DNA of 64,000 bases from Pseudanabaena sp. (GTDB lineage Bacteria > Cyanobacteriota > Cyanobacteriia > Pseudanabaenales > Pseudanabaenaceae): assembly GCA_003249035.1 (NCBI GenBank), contig QBMK01000006.1:209331-273330 (forward strand). The letters run 5' to 3'. The notes below the pieces were generated by a model, which worked only from the letters and a program-made list of their open reading frames with translations, was not told the origin of the DNA and ran no database searches. Of this stretch, positions 46,112 to 54,300 are shown piece by piece (position 1 is the first letter of the stretch; each line of letters opens with the position of its first letter). Both the position numbers and the translations under genes were made by a program.

Positions 46112-46162
46112 TGTGTCACTCCTTACTCAAATTTCCTATCTTTTGTCTAGTATGCGTTTTTT

Positions 46163-46180
46163 GTTTGTCAATTGACAAAC
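46163..46180 (-). promoter_or_regulatory. Perfect 18-bp palindrome upstream of crtR
   Basis: GTTTGTCAATTGACAAAC reads the same on both strands. Right beside it, TCAAATATAT (46181-46190) and ATATATTTGA (46198-46207) form a second inverted pair. Position 52-97 bp before the crtR ATG suggests a repressor or activator operator. The regulator is unknown. Confidence 0.6.
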
Positions 46181-46381
46181 TCAAATATATTCGAAAGATA
46201 TATTTGATTGTTGCGTTTTATTACATTTTTTATTATCGCCTATGCTACCGATAATAGAACTATATTGCAACTTTGATTTTGAGCATAAATTATCATTATC
46301 ATTATTCAGGCTTGCTTTTAGTCTCTGCTCATGTTTTTGACGCAGGTACTTAAATAGTTAGCAAAGGGTTTATAGAAACGG

Positions 46382-47302
46382 CTATAGCTTAAAGAAGCTG
46401 CGAATGGAATTTAAATATAATGGCTCGTTAGTAGAGGCGGTATTGTTGTGCCCAGCATTGGGAATGAGAACGATTAGTTTTTTTGTCGGCGTAGAGTCAT
46501 ACAAACGCTGAGACATCGCCGAAGGAATGAGCTCGTCAGCAGTGCCATGAATGTAAAGTACAGGCATTGCTAACGATCGCACTTTAGCAATCGAATCAAA
46601 ACGCTGATGAATTAGTAAATCAATTGGAAAAACTCGATATTTTGGATCGAGTTGAGCCATATCGCTCATTGAAGTAAACGAAGCATCGACAATCATGCCC
46701 AAAGCATCAGGATGTTTAAGCGCAAGATCGATCGCTATTGCCCCACCTAAAGAATGTCCATAAATTAGGATTTGATTTGGCTTATAGCCCTTCTCAATTA
46801 AGTAATTCCAAGCTGTCTGAGCATCAGTATAAACCGATGATTCCGTTGGAAAGCCACCCTCACTTTTGCCATAACCACGATAATCAATTATAAAGACTGA
46901 GAAACCTAACTGCATTAAGCGATTAGCATGTTTAGCATTGGCACTAATATTTTTGCCTTTGCCATGTAAATACAAGATTGCTTTGCGATCACCTTGATTA
47001 CTCTGCTCTACTTGTTTGGCATTCGGTAACCACCAACCATGAATATTTTCAATCTTTCCATCTGTATTCTGGACAGGAATAAAGACATCCTCATATTTGG
47101 CATTAAACTCTGCAGGTGTAGTCGTAATTTCCTTAACTGGAGAAAAGACTAACCTCGTTTGCCCAAACCATAATGCAGCACAAACAGAACTATAAAAACT
47201 GGCGATTACAATTCCTGCGATCGCGATAGGGCGAACCCACCGTCTAGGAGATCGTTTTTGGCTCTTTTCATGTCGCAATGATTCCAGAGATGATTCAGAC
47301 AT
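46382..47302 (-). CDS. Alpha/beta hydrolase
   Basis: A 306-residue protein with an N-terminal membrane anchor (PIAIAGIVIASFYSSVCAAL). The alpha/beta-hydrolase core shows the oxyanion region YLHGKGKNIS, FIIDYRGYGKSEGGFP, the nucleophile elbow IYGHSLGGAIAIDLA (Ser), the acid in LYIHGTADELIP and the catalytic His in IPNAGHNNTAS. It resembles the BEM46/DUF4466-type esterases anchored to membranes. The substrate is unknown. It is convergent with no neighbour on the plus strand. Confidence 0.88.
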   Translation of the reverse strand: MSESSLESLRHEKSQKRSPRRWVRPIAIAGIVIASFYSSVCAALWFGQTRLVFSPVKEITTTPAEFNAKYEDVFIPVQNTDGKIENIHGWWLPNAKQVEQSNQGDRKAILYLHGKGKNISANAKHANRLMQLGFSVFIIDYRGYGKSEGGFPTESSVYTDAQTAWNYLIEKGYKPNQILIYGHSLGGAIAIDLALKHPDALGMIVDASFTSMSDMAQLDPKYRVFPIDLLIHQRFDSIAKVRSLAMPVLYIHGTADELIPSAMSQRLYDSTPTKKLIVLIPNAGHNNTASTNEPLYLNSIRSFFKL

Positions 47303-47373
47303 TGAAGTTTTTGATTTTATAGATTTAGAGATGTTGCAAAGGTCTCAAAAAGCGCCGTTACCATTAAGATCTT

Positions 47374-47479
47374 ATACCAAAGAACAAAATGGCTGCGCCA
47401 TTTTGTTCTTTTAAAACCCTTACTCAGCCTGATTTTCAATCCACAAAAATGTTGGCACATTTTTGTGGATTGATGTTAT
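47374..47479 (-). repeat. Divergent copy A4 of the 103-bp element, reverse orientation
   Basis: The end ATACCAA is present; the other end has decayed (GATGTTAT). The hairpins GAACAAAATGGC/GCCATTTTGTTC and ATCCACAAAAATG/CATTTTTGTGGAT (one mismatch) occur in the reverse order of A1-A3. About 106 bp. Lies in the 354-bp gap before tRNA-Leu(GAG), which also holds an imperfect stem (47517-47537 with 47553-47573). Confidence 0.6.
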
Positions 47480-47656
47480 ATCGACGACAGCAATACAATT
47501 GCAATTACGAAAGCCCAAAAGTTGAGTGTGATGAAAGTCAGATTTTGAGAGCCTTTCATAACACCCAACTTTTATAATGGGATTTGCTAAATTGATTAAA
47601 AAAATATTGCAAATATGCGTTGCTGCTGTAGAATAGTTAAGCACTAAAAAGCAATT

Positions 47657-47737
47657 GCGGTCATGGTGGAATGGTAGACACGCCATCTTGAGGTGGTGGT
47701 GGCGAAAGCTGTGAGAGTTCGAGTCTCTCTGACCGCA
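47657..47737 (+). tRNA. trnL-GAG: tRNA-Leu (anticodon GAG)
   Basis: An 81-nt class II tRNA. Acceptor GCGGTCA pairs with TGACCGC, the anticodon is GAG in ATCTTGAGGT, there is a long variable arm, and the T-loop is AGTTCGAGT. Discriminator A; CCA not encoded. A perfect 21-bp hairpin follows. Confidence 0.95.
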
Positions 47738-47777
47738 TATTACAGCGGAAAGCAAATTTTTTTACCGAAAATTACTG

Positions 47778-47822
47778 CAAGAAACAAAAAAGTATCGCCT
47801 AGCGATACTTTTTTGTTTCTTG
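47778..47822 (+). terminator. Perfect 21-bp hairpin after tRNA-Leu(GAG)
   Basis: Arms 47778-47798 and 47802-47822, CTA loop; core AAAAAAGTATCGC with a T-run. Confidence 0.8.
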
Positions 47823-48002
47823 GCTTTCCATGGGCAACATATCGATGAATGGGATTCGCCTGAAACAATTTTTGCAAATTACGACCGACAAACTAATACC
47901 GAGCTAGCTAGCTTTTACTTGCATCAAATTGATTGCGATCGCCTACTGGATGTAGAGGCTTTCAAGGTGATCAAAAGCATTGAGCATTACCTGAGATTGT
48001 AG
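47820..48002 (+). CDS. Doubtful 60-codon frame (possible gene remnant)
   Basis: The frame encodes a plausible acidic, helical peptide (DEWDSPETIFANYDRQTNTE, then LDVEAFKVIKSIEHYL) with protein-like composition. The only usable start, a TTG at 47820, lies inside the tRNA terminator hairpin, and no ATG or GTG start lies further down in frame before the last quarter. It may be a gene that lost its 5' end. I recognise no family. Confidence 0.25.
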   Translation: MAFHGQHIDEWDSPETIFANYDRQTNTELASFYLHQIDCDRLLDVEAFKVIKSIEHYLRL

Positions 48003-48042
48003 TAGCCTTGAGTTCTAGTCTACAAAATGCTTTACAAAACCA

Positions 48043-48234
48043 ATGTCTCGTCAAGTCAATTGTCAAGAAGAATGCATCAATGGATGTGTCCTCGGAGATC
48101 AATGTCCAAATTTAGAATATCTAGCTAAAGCCCGTAAACTTTTAGCAGAAACCTCAATCGATAAATTAATCGAAATTTCCGATTCACGTTTTTTGCCTCC
48201 AAAAGATGCTATAGAAACAGTTAGCGTTGACTAA
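48043..48234 (+). CDS. Small Cys-rich cyanobacterial protein
   Basis: A 63-residue protein. The N-terminus has four cysteines in CQEECINGCVLGDQC, a pattern suited to a metal or Fe-S site, followed by a helical half (LAKARKLLAETSIDKLIEIS). I recall conserved cyanobacterial proteins with the same CxxGCVLGDxCP signature and no known function. ATG start; no strong ribosome-binding site is visible. Confidence 0.65.
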   Translation: MSRQVNCQEECINGCVLGDQCPNLEYLAKARKLLAETSIDKLIEISDSRFLPPKDAIETVSVD

Positions 48235-48618
48235 TACTGTGCTGTCAGAGATAAAGAGGCCGAGATTTTTCAGTTATCCCCTTATAGCCCCTAGTTGAAC
48301 TTGATTGAAAAAAATGATGGCGTTTCAAGAGGAATGAGTGGACTAAACTAAACGCATTTAGCTCTTAGAAAATTTCAGACTCATAAACTGAAAATGTTCT
48401 TCGACAGTTTGAATCACAATATTTAGGGACTTACAAAAAATAATTGATCCCAAAGATATGGCGGCAGGCTTCGCCCACCGCCATATCTTTGGTTTTATAT
48501 GGATCATTTTTTTCTTGGAGTTCCCTTAGTTAATTTTGTTTAGTTACATATAGCAACTAAGACATTGACGATAGACATAATGATCTTGTCCTTACATCTG
48601 GGGCACTAACCAGAATTT
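48235..48618. other. 384-bp spacer with one long hairpin
   Basis: No gene is seen. The hairpin CCAAAGATATGGCGG (48450-48464) with 48478-48492, with GGC/GCC inside and TGATCC/GGATCA outside, is the only clear structure. The rest shows no recognisable feature. Confidence 0.6.
48450..48492. terminator. Long hairpin upstream of the GFA gene
   Basis: A 15-bp perfect outer stem with a partly paired GC-rich top, in the same style as the other long intergenic palindromes. Confidence 0.6.
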
Positions 48619-49017
48619 ATGACTTTATTAACTGATTCTGCAATAAATACTAATGTCTTTGGTGGCTGTCATTGTGGAGCTGTCCGCTTCCGGGTGAAGG
48701 TGAGAAAATATGAAGCGATCGCTTGTAATTGCTCAATCTGCCAAAAGAAAGGAATTTTACATTTAATCATTCCTACTGAGGACTTTGAGCTACTGCAAGG
48801 TGCGGACTATCTCTCCACTTACACCTTTAATACTGGCATCGCCAAGCATTATTTTTGCAAAACTTGTGGAATTCATCCCTTTTATCGTCCGCGATCGCAT
48901 CCTGATGATTACGATGTCAATGTTCGTTGCCTAGATGGTAGTGCAATGGAACAATTTACGATTATGCCTTTTGATGGCAAACATTGGGAAGATAATATTC
49001 AGCAGATTACCTCATAA
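48619..49017 (+). CDS. GFA-family (Cys zinc site) protein
   Basis: A 132-residue protein of the glutathione-dependent formaldehyde-activating (GFA/CENP-V) family. Zinc-binding cysteines are in GGCHCGAVRFRVKV, IACNCSICQKKGILHLI and YFCKTCGIHPFYRPR. The family name covers several functions, including glutathione-formaldehyde condensation, and most members are uncharacterised. It is monocistronic with a GC-rich hairpin after it. Confidence 0.9.
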   Translation: MTLLTDSAINTNVFGGCHCGAVRFRVKVRKYEAIACNCSICQKKGILHLIIPTEDFELLQGADYLSTYTFNTGIAKHYFCKTCGIHPFYRPRSHPDDYDVNVRCLDGSAMEQFTIMPFDGKHWEDNIQQITS

Positions 49018-49026
49018 AAACTTGCA

Positions 49027-49057
49027 AGGGTAGGCGGCGCTTTACGCCGCCTACCCT
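49027..49057 (+). terminator. GFA terminator hairpin
   Basis: AGGGTAGGCGGCG (49027-49039) pairs with CGCCGCCTACCCT (49045-49057). Confidence 0.7.
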
Positions 49058-49066
49058 CGACGTATC

Positions 49067-49113
49067 AATTTCAAAAAAGAAGCCACGCAATGCGTGGCTT
49101 CTTTTTTGAAATT
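49067..49113 (-). terminator. Perfect 22-bp hairpin at the iscA 3' end
   Basis: Arms 49067-49088 and 49092-49113, AAT loop; core AAAAAAGAAGCCACGC. The right arm overlaps two bases of the stop codon of the minus-strand gene ending at 49112. Confidence 0.8.
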
Positions 49114-49465
49114 AGCTGCAAGCTACGGGTGCACCAATTTCTTTAGGAGTTGCAAAAGAAGTACCGCAACTGCAAGACTTGCTGGCGTTAGGATTACGAA
49201 AACGGAATCCACCGCCCATAAGATCCTCGGTGTAGTCGAGTTCTAGTCCTTGTAACTGAGGCAAATTGCTATTGTTAATAACGATTTGTACACCGTTATA
49301 TTCATACTGATTATCATCAGATTCAAGTTGATCAACAAAGTCCATCAAATAAGACAAACCTGAGCAACCTCCTTGTTTAATACCTAACCGCAAAGGTGCA
49401 GAAGTGGCGCGTTGGCTTTGGAGATTTCTTACGCGAGCGATCGCAGCGTCAGTTAATGTAATCAT
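49112..49465 (-). CDS. IscA/HesB-type iron-sulfur assembly protein
   Basis: A 117-residue A-type carrier. The three conserved cysteines are present: KQGGCSGLSYLMDF and the C-terminal SKSCSCGTSF (CxC). A-type proteins carry Fe-S clusters or iron to target enzymes such as photosystem I and ferredoxins. Which subtype (IscA or SufA) cannot be set from sequence alone, and no suf or isc genes are adjacent. Confidence 0.92.
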   Translation of the reverse strand: MITLTDAAIARVRNLQSQRATSAPLRLGIKQGGCSGLSYLMDFVDQLESDDNQYEYNGVQIVINNSNLPQLQGLELDYTEDLMGGGFRFRNPNASKSCSCGTSFATPKEIGAPVACS

Positions 49466-49505
49466 GCGAAATTTTCCTATAATACGAATCGTGCTAAGAG
49501 CAATA

Positions 49506-49718
49506 TTAGTCTTCTAGTAAGACAAGCGCAATACTAGCTAGAGAAACGTTGGTGTAGCCAGCCACTTTGACGGCTTTATAAAATGGTTTGGTAAGAAAGC
49601 ATTTATGTACGCCGAAGAGACGCACACCTTGATCTAGAAGCAATCCAGTTTTGAAATGAAAATTGCGATGTAATCTTACGGCTTTAGCTAGTTTGGATTT
49701 TGTTTTACAGCAGACCAT
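49506..49718 (-). CDS. Small basic hypothetical protein
   Basis: A 70-residue basic protein (TKSKLAKAVRLHRNFHFKTG; YKAVKVAGYTNVSLASIALV). It starts at ATG with weak upstream purines. Composition and the ordered mix of residues look coding, and no overlapping gene competes. I do not recognise it. It lies just upstream of the iscA-like gene on the same strand, so cotranscription is possible. Confidence 0.5.
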   Translation of the reverse strand: MVCCKTKSKLAKAVRLHRNFHFKTGLLLDQGVRLFGVHKCFLTKPFYKAVKVAGYTNVSLASIALVLLED

Positions 49719-49908
49719 GATTTTTCTTTCGATAATTCAACAACTTAACTCTATGTTATCGCAACCATGAATGAGTTGTGAGGGGGCGCCCATTCGGGGC
49801 GTACCCTCACGCACTTATCGTCTTACAAATAAGGCTAGTTTAGATGAGAATAGGATGTATAGTGCCTCGCACTACACATCCTGTTTTTATATATACTTGC
49901 TTAGTTTT

Positions 49909-51084
49909 ATGCAATTTGCCGATCGCCTCAAGCCTTTACAATCCAATGTATTTGCCGATATGGACATTGCCAAGAGTCAGGTCAAAGCATCTGGGATGGC
50001 AGTAATTGACCTGTCGCTTGGTTCATCTGATTTACCAACAGATGCATTTATTCTCGAAGCGATCGCCGAGGCTCTCAAAGATACTAGTACTCACGGCTAT
50101 TCTCTATTTGGCAGCACCAAAGACTTTCGGGAATCGGTGGCAGCATGGATGCAGCAGCGATTTGATATACAAGTTGATCCAGAAACAGAAGTATTAGCGT
50201 TAATTGGCTCACAGGAGGGGACAGCCCATTTACCCCTTGCCTTGCTCAACCCTAATGATTTTGCCCTCTTGCAAGATCCTGGTTATCCATCGCACTATGG
50301 CGGCATTCACTTGGCTGGGGGGCAAGTATATGGAATGCCGCTATTGGTAGGAAATGACTTTTTACCAGTCTTTGCCGATATTCCTGAAACAGTGTTAGCA
50401 CAATCAAAAATGATGATATTGAGCTATCCTCACAATCCCACTACCGCAACGGCAACGTTAGAATTTTTTCAATCCGCCGTCAAGTTTTGCCAACAACATA
50501 ATCTCGCGTTAGTCCATGACTTTCCTTATCTCGACATAGTATTTGACGGTTCAAAACCGCCTTCAGTTTTGCAAGCTGATCGCGATCGCAGTGTCAGCAT
50601 CGAATTTTTCACTATGTCTAAGTCCTACAATATGGGAGGCTTTCGGGTCGGCTTTGCTGTTGGCAATCGGGATCTAATTAAGGCACTCCGTCAAGTCAAA
50701 TCTGCTGTAGATTTCAATCAATACCAAGGAATCATGCGCGGTGCTATCAAAGCTTTATCAGGCGATCGCGCTCCGATTGATCTAGTAGTTACCACATTTC
50801 AGGAACGCCGAAATGTAATGCTCGAATCGCTTAAAGCGATCGGTTGGGAAATAGCTAATCCTAGTGCAACAATGTATCTCTGGGCAAAGTTACCTGATCG
50901 CTATGCACATAATTCAGTGGAATTTTGTCTAGACTTGATTAAATCTACTGGTATTGCCCTTGCCCCAGGTGCAGGATTTGGTAAACATGGCGAAGGCTAT
51001 GTAAGGTTCGCTTTAGTACATCCACCTAAAGTTTTGCGAGAAGCTGCTACAAAAATTGGTGAATTTTTAAATCTCTCATCATGA
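49909..51084 (+). CDS. PLP-dependent aminotransferase, LL-DAP aminotransferase-like
   Basis: 391 residues from ATG at 49909; the frame extends to 49771, but the extra 46 residues are atypical. Fold-type I features are ALIGSQEGTAHLPLALLNP, the PLP site region LSYPHNPTTATATLEFF, VHDFPYLDIVFDG (Asp) and the Schiff-base Lys in FFTMSKSYNMGGFRVGFAVG. It resembles cyanobacterial DapL-type LL-diaminopimelate aminotransferases of lysine synthesis, but related aspartate/alanine aminotransferases cannot be ruled out. No other lysine gene is nearby. Confidence 0.85.
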   Translation: MQFADRLKPLQSNVFADMDIAKSQVKASGMAVIDLSLGSSDLPTDAFILEAIAEALKDTSTHGYSLFGSTKDFRESVAAWMQQRFDIQVDPETEVLALIGSQEGTAHLPLALLNPNDFALLQDPGYPSHYGGIHLAGGQVYGMPLLVGNDFLPVFADIPETVLAQSKMMILSYPHNPTTATATLEFFQSAVKFCQQHNLALVHDFPYLDIVFDGSKPPSVLQADRDRSVSIEFFTMSKSYNMGGFRVGFAVGNRDLIKALRQVKSAVDFNQYQGIMRGAIKALSGDRAPIDLVVTTFQERRNVMLESLKAIGWEIANPSATMYLWAKLPDRYAHNSVEFCLDLIKSTGIALAPGAGFGKHGEGYVRFALVHPPKVLREAATKIGEFLNLSS

Positions 51085-51391
51085 AAACACTAAAATCAGT
51101 TTCATAATGAGAATTGCTGGAAGTGACGTATCAATTCTACTTTTTAAGATTTTATTTGTTAAGATTAGCTTAAACTTTGTATGCAACGAAATAATTAAAG
51201 CTTGCAAGAGTCTAAAATAAATCGCTTACTGCTATTGTTTTAAAATTTGCAGATGTCCGTTGAAATCCTTTTGACATTGTTGTTAAGCTATGGTTTGCAA
51301 TAACGTCAGTCAATGTATCTAGCCAAATTGCTATCTAATTTTAGAGCACGCCTACTGGTGCAAGCCCGAACATAATGCTGAGGAATGATTC
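51085..51391. other. 307-bp spacer before the 1627-residue protein gene
   Basis: No gene. It contains the motif TTCATAATGAGAATTGCT (51101-51118), one of four related sites in the window, and presumably the promoter of the next gene. Nothing else is recognised. Confidence 0.5.
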
Positions 51392-54300
51392 ATGGCTTCC
51401 AATAAAAATATCCCACAAAAAGGTCAAGGCACTAACGAGCCAGATAAGAAGCAATCAGTAAAGGCTGATGCTGCTGATGTTGATTGGATGATTATGTCTG
51501 ATATTGGTACGCGAATTGGCGGATCTCCAGAGATCGAATCAGGAGCAAATGAATCATCAGCGAGCGCATCTTCTCAAGTAATTAGTAACCAGCAGGCTGA
51601 CAATGATCTTGAGGATTTAGAGTGGTTGCGATCTCTAGGTCTAGATGAGGCAATTGAGCCATCTTCGCCTTCAAAAATTACAGTAAATAGCCAGAGTAGT
51701 AGCCTTTCTAATAACAGTGAAGTTAGTGATATTGACTGGTTAATTGTGACTGATCTCAATGATAGAAAGGATGATTCAGGGATTAAGGGGCAAGCTAATC
51801 CTTCGTCCCAGAATACAGGGCAATCTCTGACAACGCTTCAGCCACTATCAGACAACATAATGGATAACCTAGGTGAAAGTCTTGGTTTAGACGGGCTAGA
51901 TTTCTTGGAGAGTTCTGATTTCTCCAATCTAGATTCTTTAGGCTTGGGCATTTCAGAATCAGTCAGTATAGAGAATACGGAAGATGGTATTCAAGGACTA
52001 GCGGAGTTGCTAGAGAATAGAGACGACTCTAGTTTTGATTTAAATTCTGGGGGGGATGATGATAGCTGGGATAGCATTTCAAGCATATTAGAAGGTAATT
52101 CTTTTAATCAGCCATCTGGAGGCAGTTTAGATATAGTTAGTGAATCTTTTGAAATGCCAACCCAATTTTCGGAGATTTCTGGGGCAACTAAAGAGAATGA
52201 TGACAGCGTAGATTCATTGTCCGATCAACTTTATGAGGCTGATTATGCAGAAGATTTATTAGTTGGAGATTTGGAATTATCTGATGACATAGAAGTCGAT
52301 CAGACATCTAAAGATTTTGAGATAGACAATGAAATTCAAAGCAATCTTCAGGATGAATTACAAATTTCACAAGATCAAGATCTATCTTTTGATGAATTTG
52401 AAGTTGATAATCTTGCAGCAGAATTTGACAACAAAATAGATGATGACTTTGGAGCATCACAGCCCTTAGAATTCGATGCTCAAAGCACGGATGAAGATGA
52501 TATTTGGGCAAGTAATTCTTCAAATCTTGAGCCTGAAATACTTAGTGAATCAGTTGACAATGCATTCACTAATGATTGGGGAGAGTCTGTCGAAGCTGCG
52601 ATCGATGATGATTCTGTTTGGGATGCTACGCCTAGCATAGATGTCAATCTAGTGTCAGCTACATCTATTGATAATGCTTTTGGTGATTCTGACGAGTGGA
52701 AAAGCGTACCAGATGCAAATCAATATGAAGTAGAAGGAAATATTGACTTTGAAATGCCTAACCTCGAATCTTCTGAAGCAGAGGATTATGACAGCTTTGA
52801 GTTGTCTAATGCAGATTCTAGTTTAGAATTTATCGAGCCAGTTTTCGACTTAGGATTTGAACTGCAAACTGAAGATTTGTCTCATCTAGAATCTCCTGAG
52901 ATGGAAGAAGAAAGTGTTGACTTTGAGATAGTCAATCTAGATTCAGATTCTATTTTAGAACAAGTTTTAGAGACTGAATTGGAGTCAGTATATAACCTGC
53001 AAACTGAACCAATTTTAGAGCAGACAGATAACCAATTAGGATTGGAGTCGGAATTCAAACTTCAAGCTGATGATTTAACTTATTTAGACTCTTCTACGGA
53101 GCAATCTGATGATCTGACTTATTTGGTCTCTTCTGAGTTGGAAGAACAAGTTGGTGTTTTAGACGAAAAATGGGAGAGTATGCCCAATGCAAATCAATAT
53201 GAAGCAGAAGAACATATTGACTTTGAACTACCTAGCCTTGAATCTTTGGAAACTGAAGAATATGTTAGCATTGGATCATCCAATGTAGATTCCAGTTTGA
53301 AAACTATTGAACCAGTCTTTGATTCGGAATTTGATCTGCAAACCAATTCGAATTTGGAGCAGACAGATAACGAATTAGAGTTTGGAATTAATAATGATGA
53401 GGATTGGAGTGGAGGGCTTGAATCTGAGGTTATTGCTACTGGTGTTAGTGATGAAACTGATTGGAGTGCAAGTCTAGAAGCTGAAATAGGTAATGGTAAT
53501 GATGTAGTTTGGGATGAAGAATTAGTTGAGATAGAAGACTATTTGCCAACTTTAGAAGAATCTTCAGAAAAGTTTAATGATGATTTCCGCTTAACTGAGC
53601 AATCTCTTAGCGAAGACTTTGATTTTGGTCTTGATGAAGACGATTGGGCGATCGCAAATAACATCAGTAAACTGGTTGCAAATTCTAGAGAGCATGAGAC
53701 AAGTGATTTTGATGATGCATTAGAAAATCTAGATATCCCTGAACAAATTCCTGATCGGCAGCAATTTACTGATTTCAATGAATTTGACAATCTTTCCCAT
53801 GATGATATTGAGGCAAGTCTAGAAAGTAATGAATTTGAATTTTTCGAGAAATCTGGCTCTATACCTCCATCCCCAGATTGGGAAAGCCATAGCAACTCTA
53901 TAGCAGAGCAAGTTAACGACTCGGATTTTGCCAATTATGCAGATGATTTGTCTGTTGAGCAACTTGCTGCCTCAGGATTAATTGATGATTTTGCTAATTA
54001 TGCAGATGATTTTGATCGCGATCTAGTTTCACCTGTCAACTCTAATTTAACAAGTTCCAATTTGGATATGAGCAATGCTGAATCGCTTATTGGAGATAGT
54101 CGTAATGATGTTGACAATTTAGGAAGCATGCTGGTTGAAAATTTTGATCTAGCTGCATTTGAAGATAGTTTGTCAGAGGCTCTTGACTCTGATTTTAGCC
54201 TTGAGAATATCCCCACAACGCTTACTCCAAATCGTATTCTGTCTGATGTACCTTCAGAAGAATCGCTTAGGGGATTCCTGAATTCTCAGTCCTCAACCAA

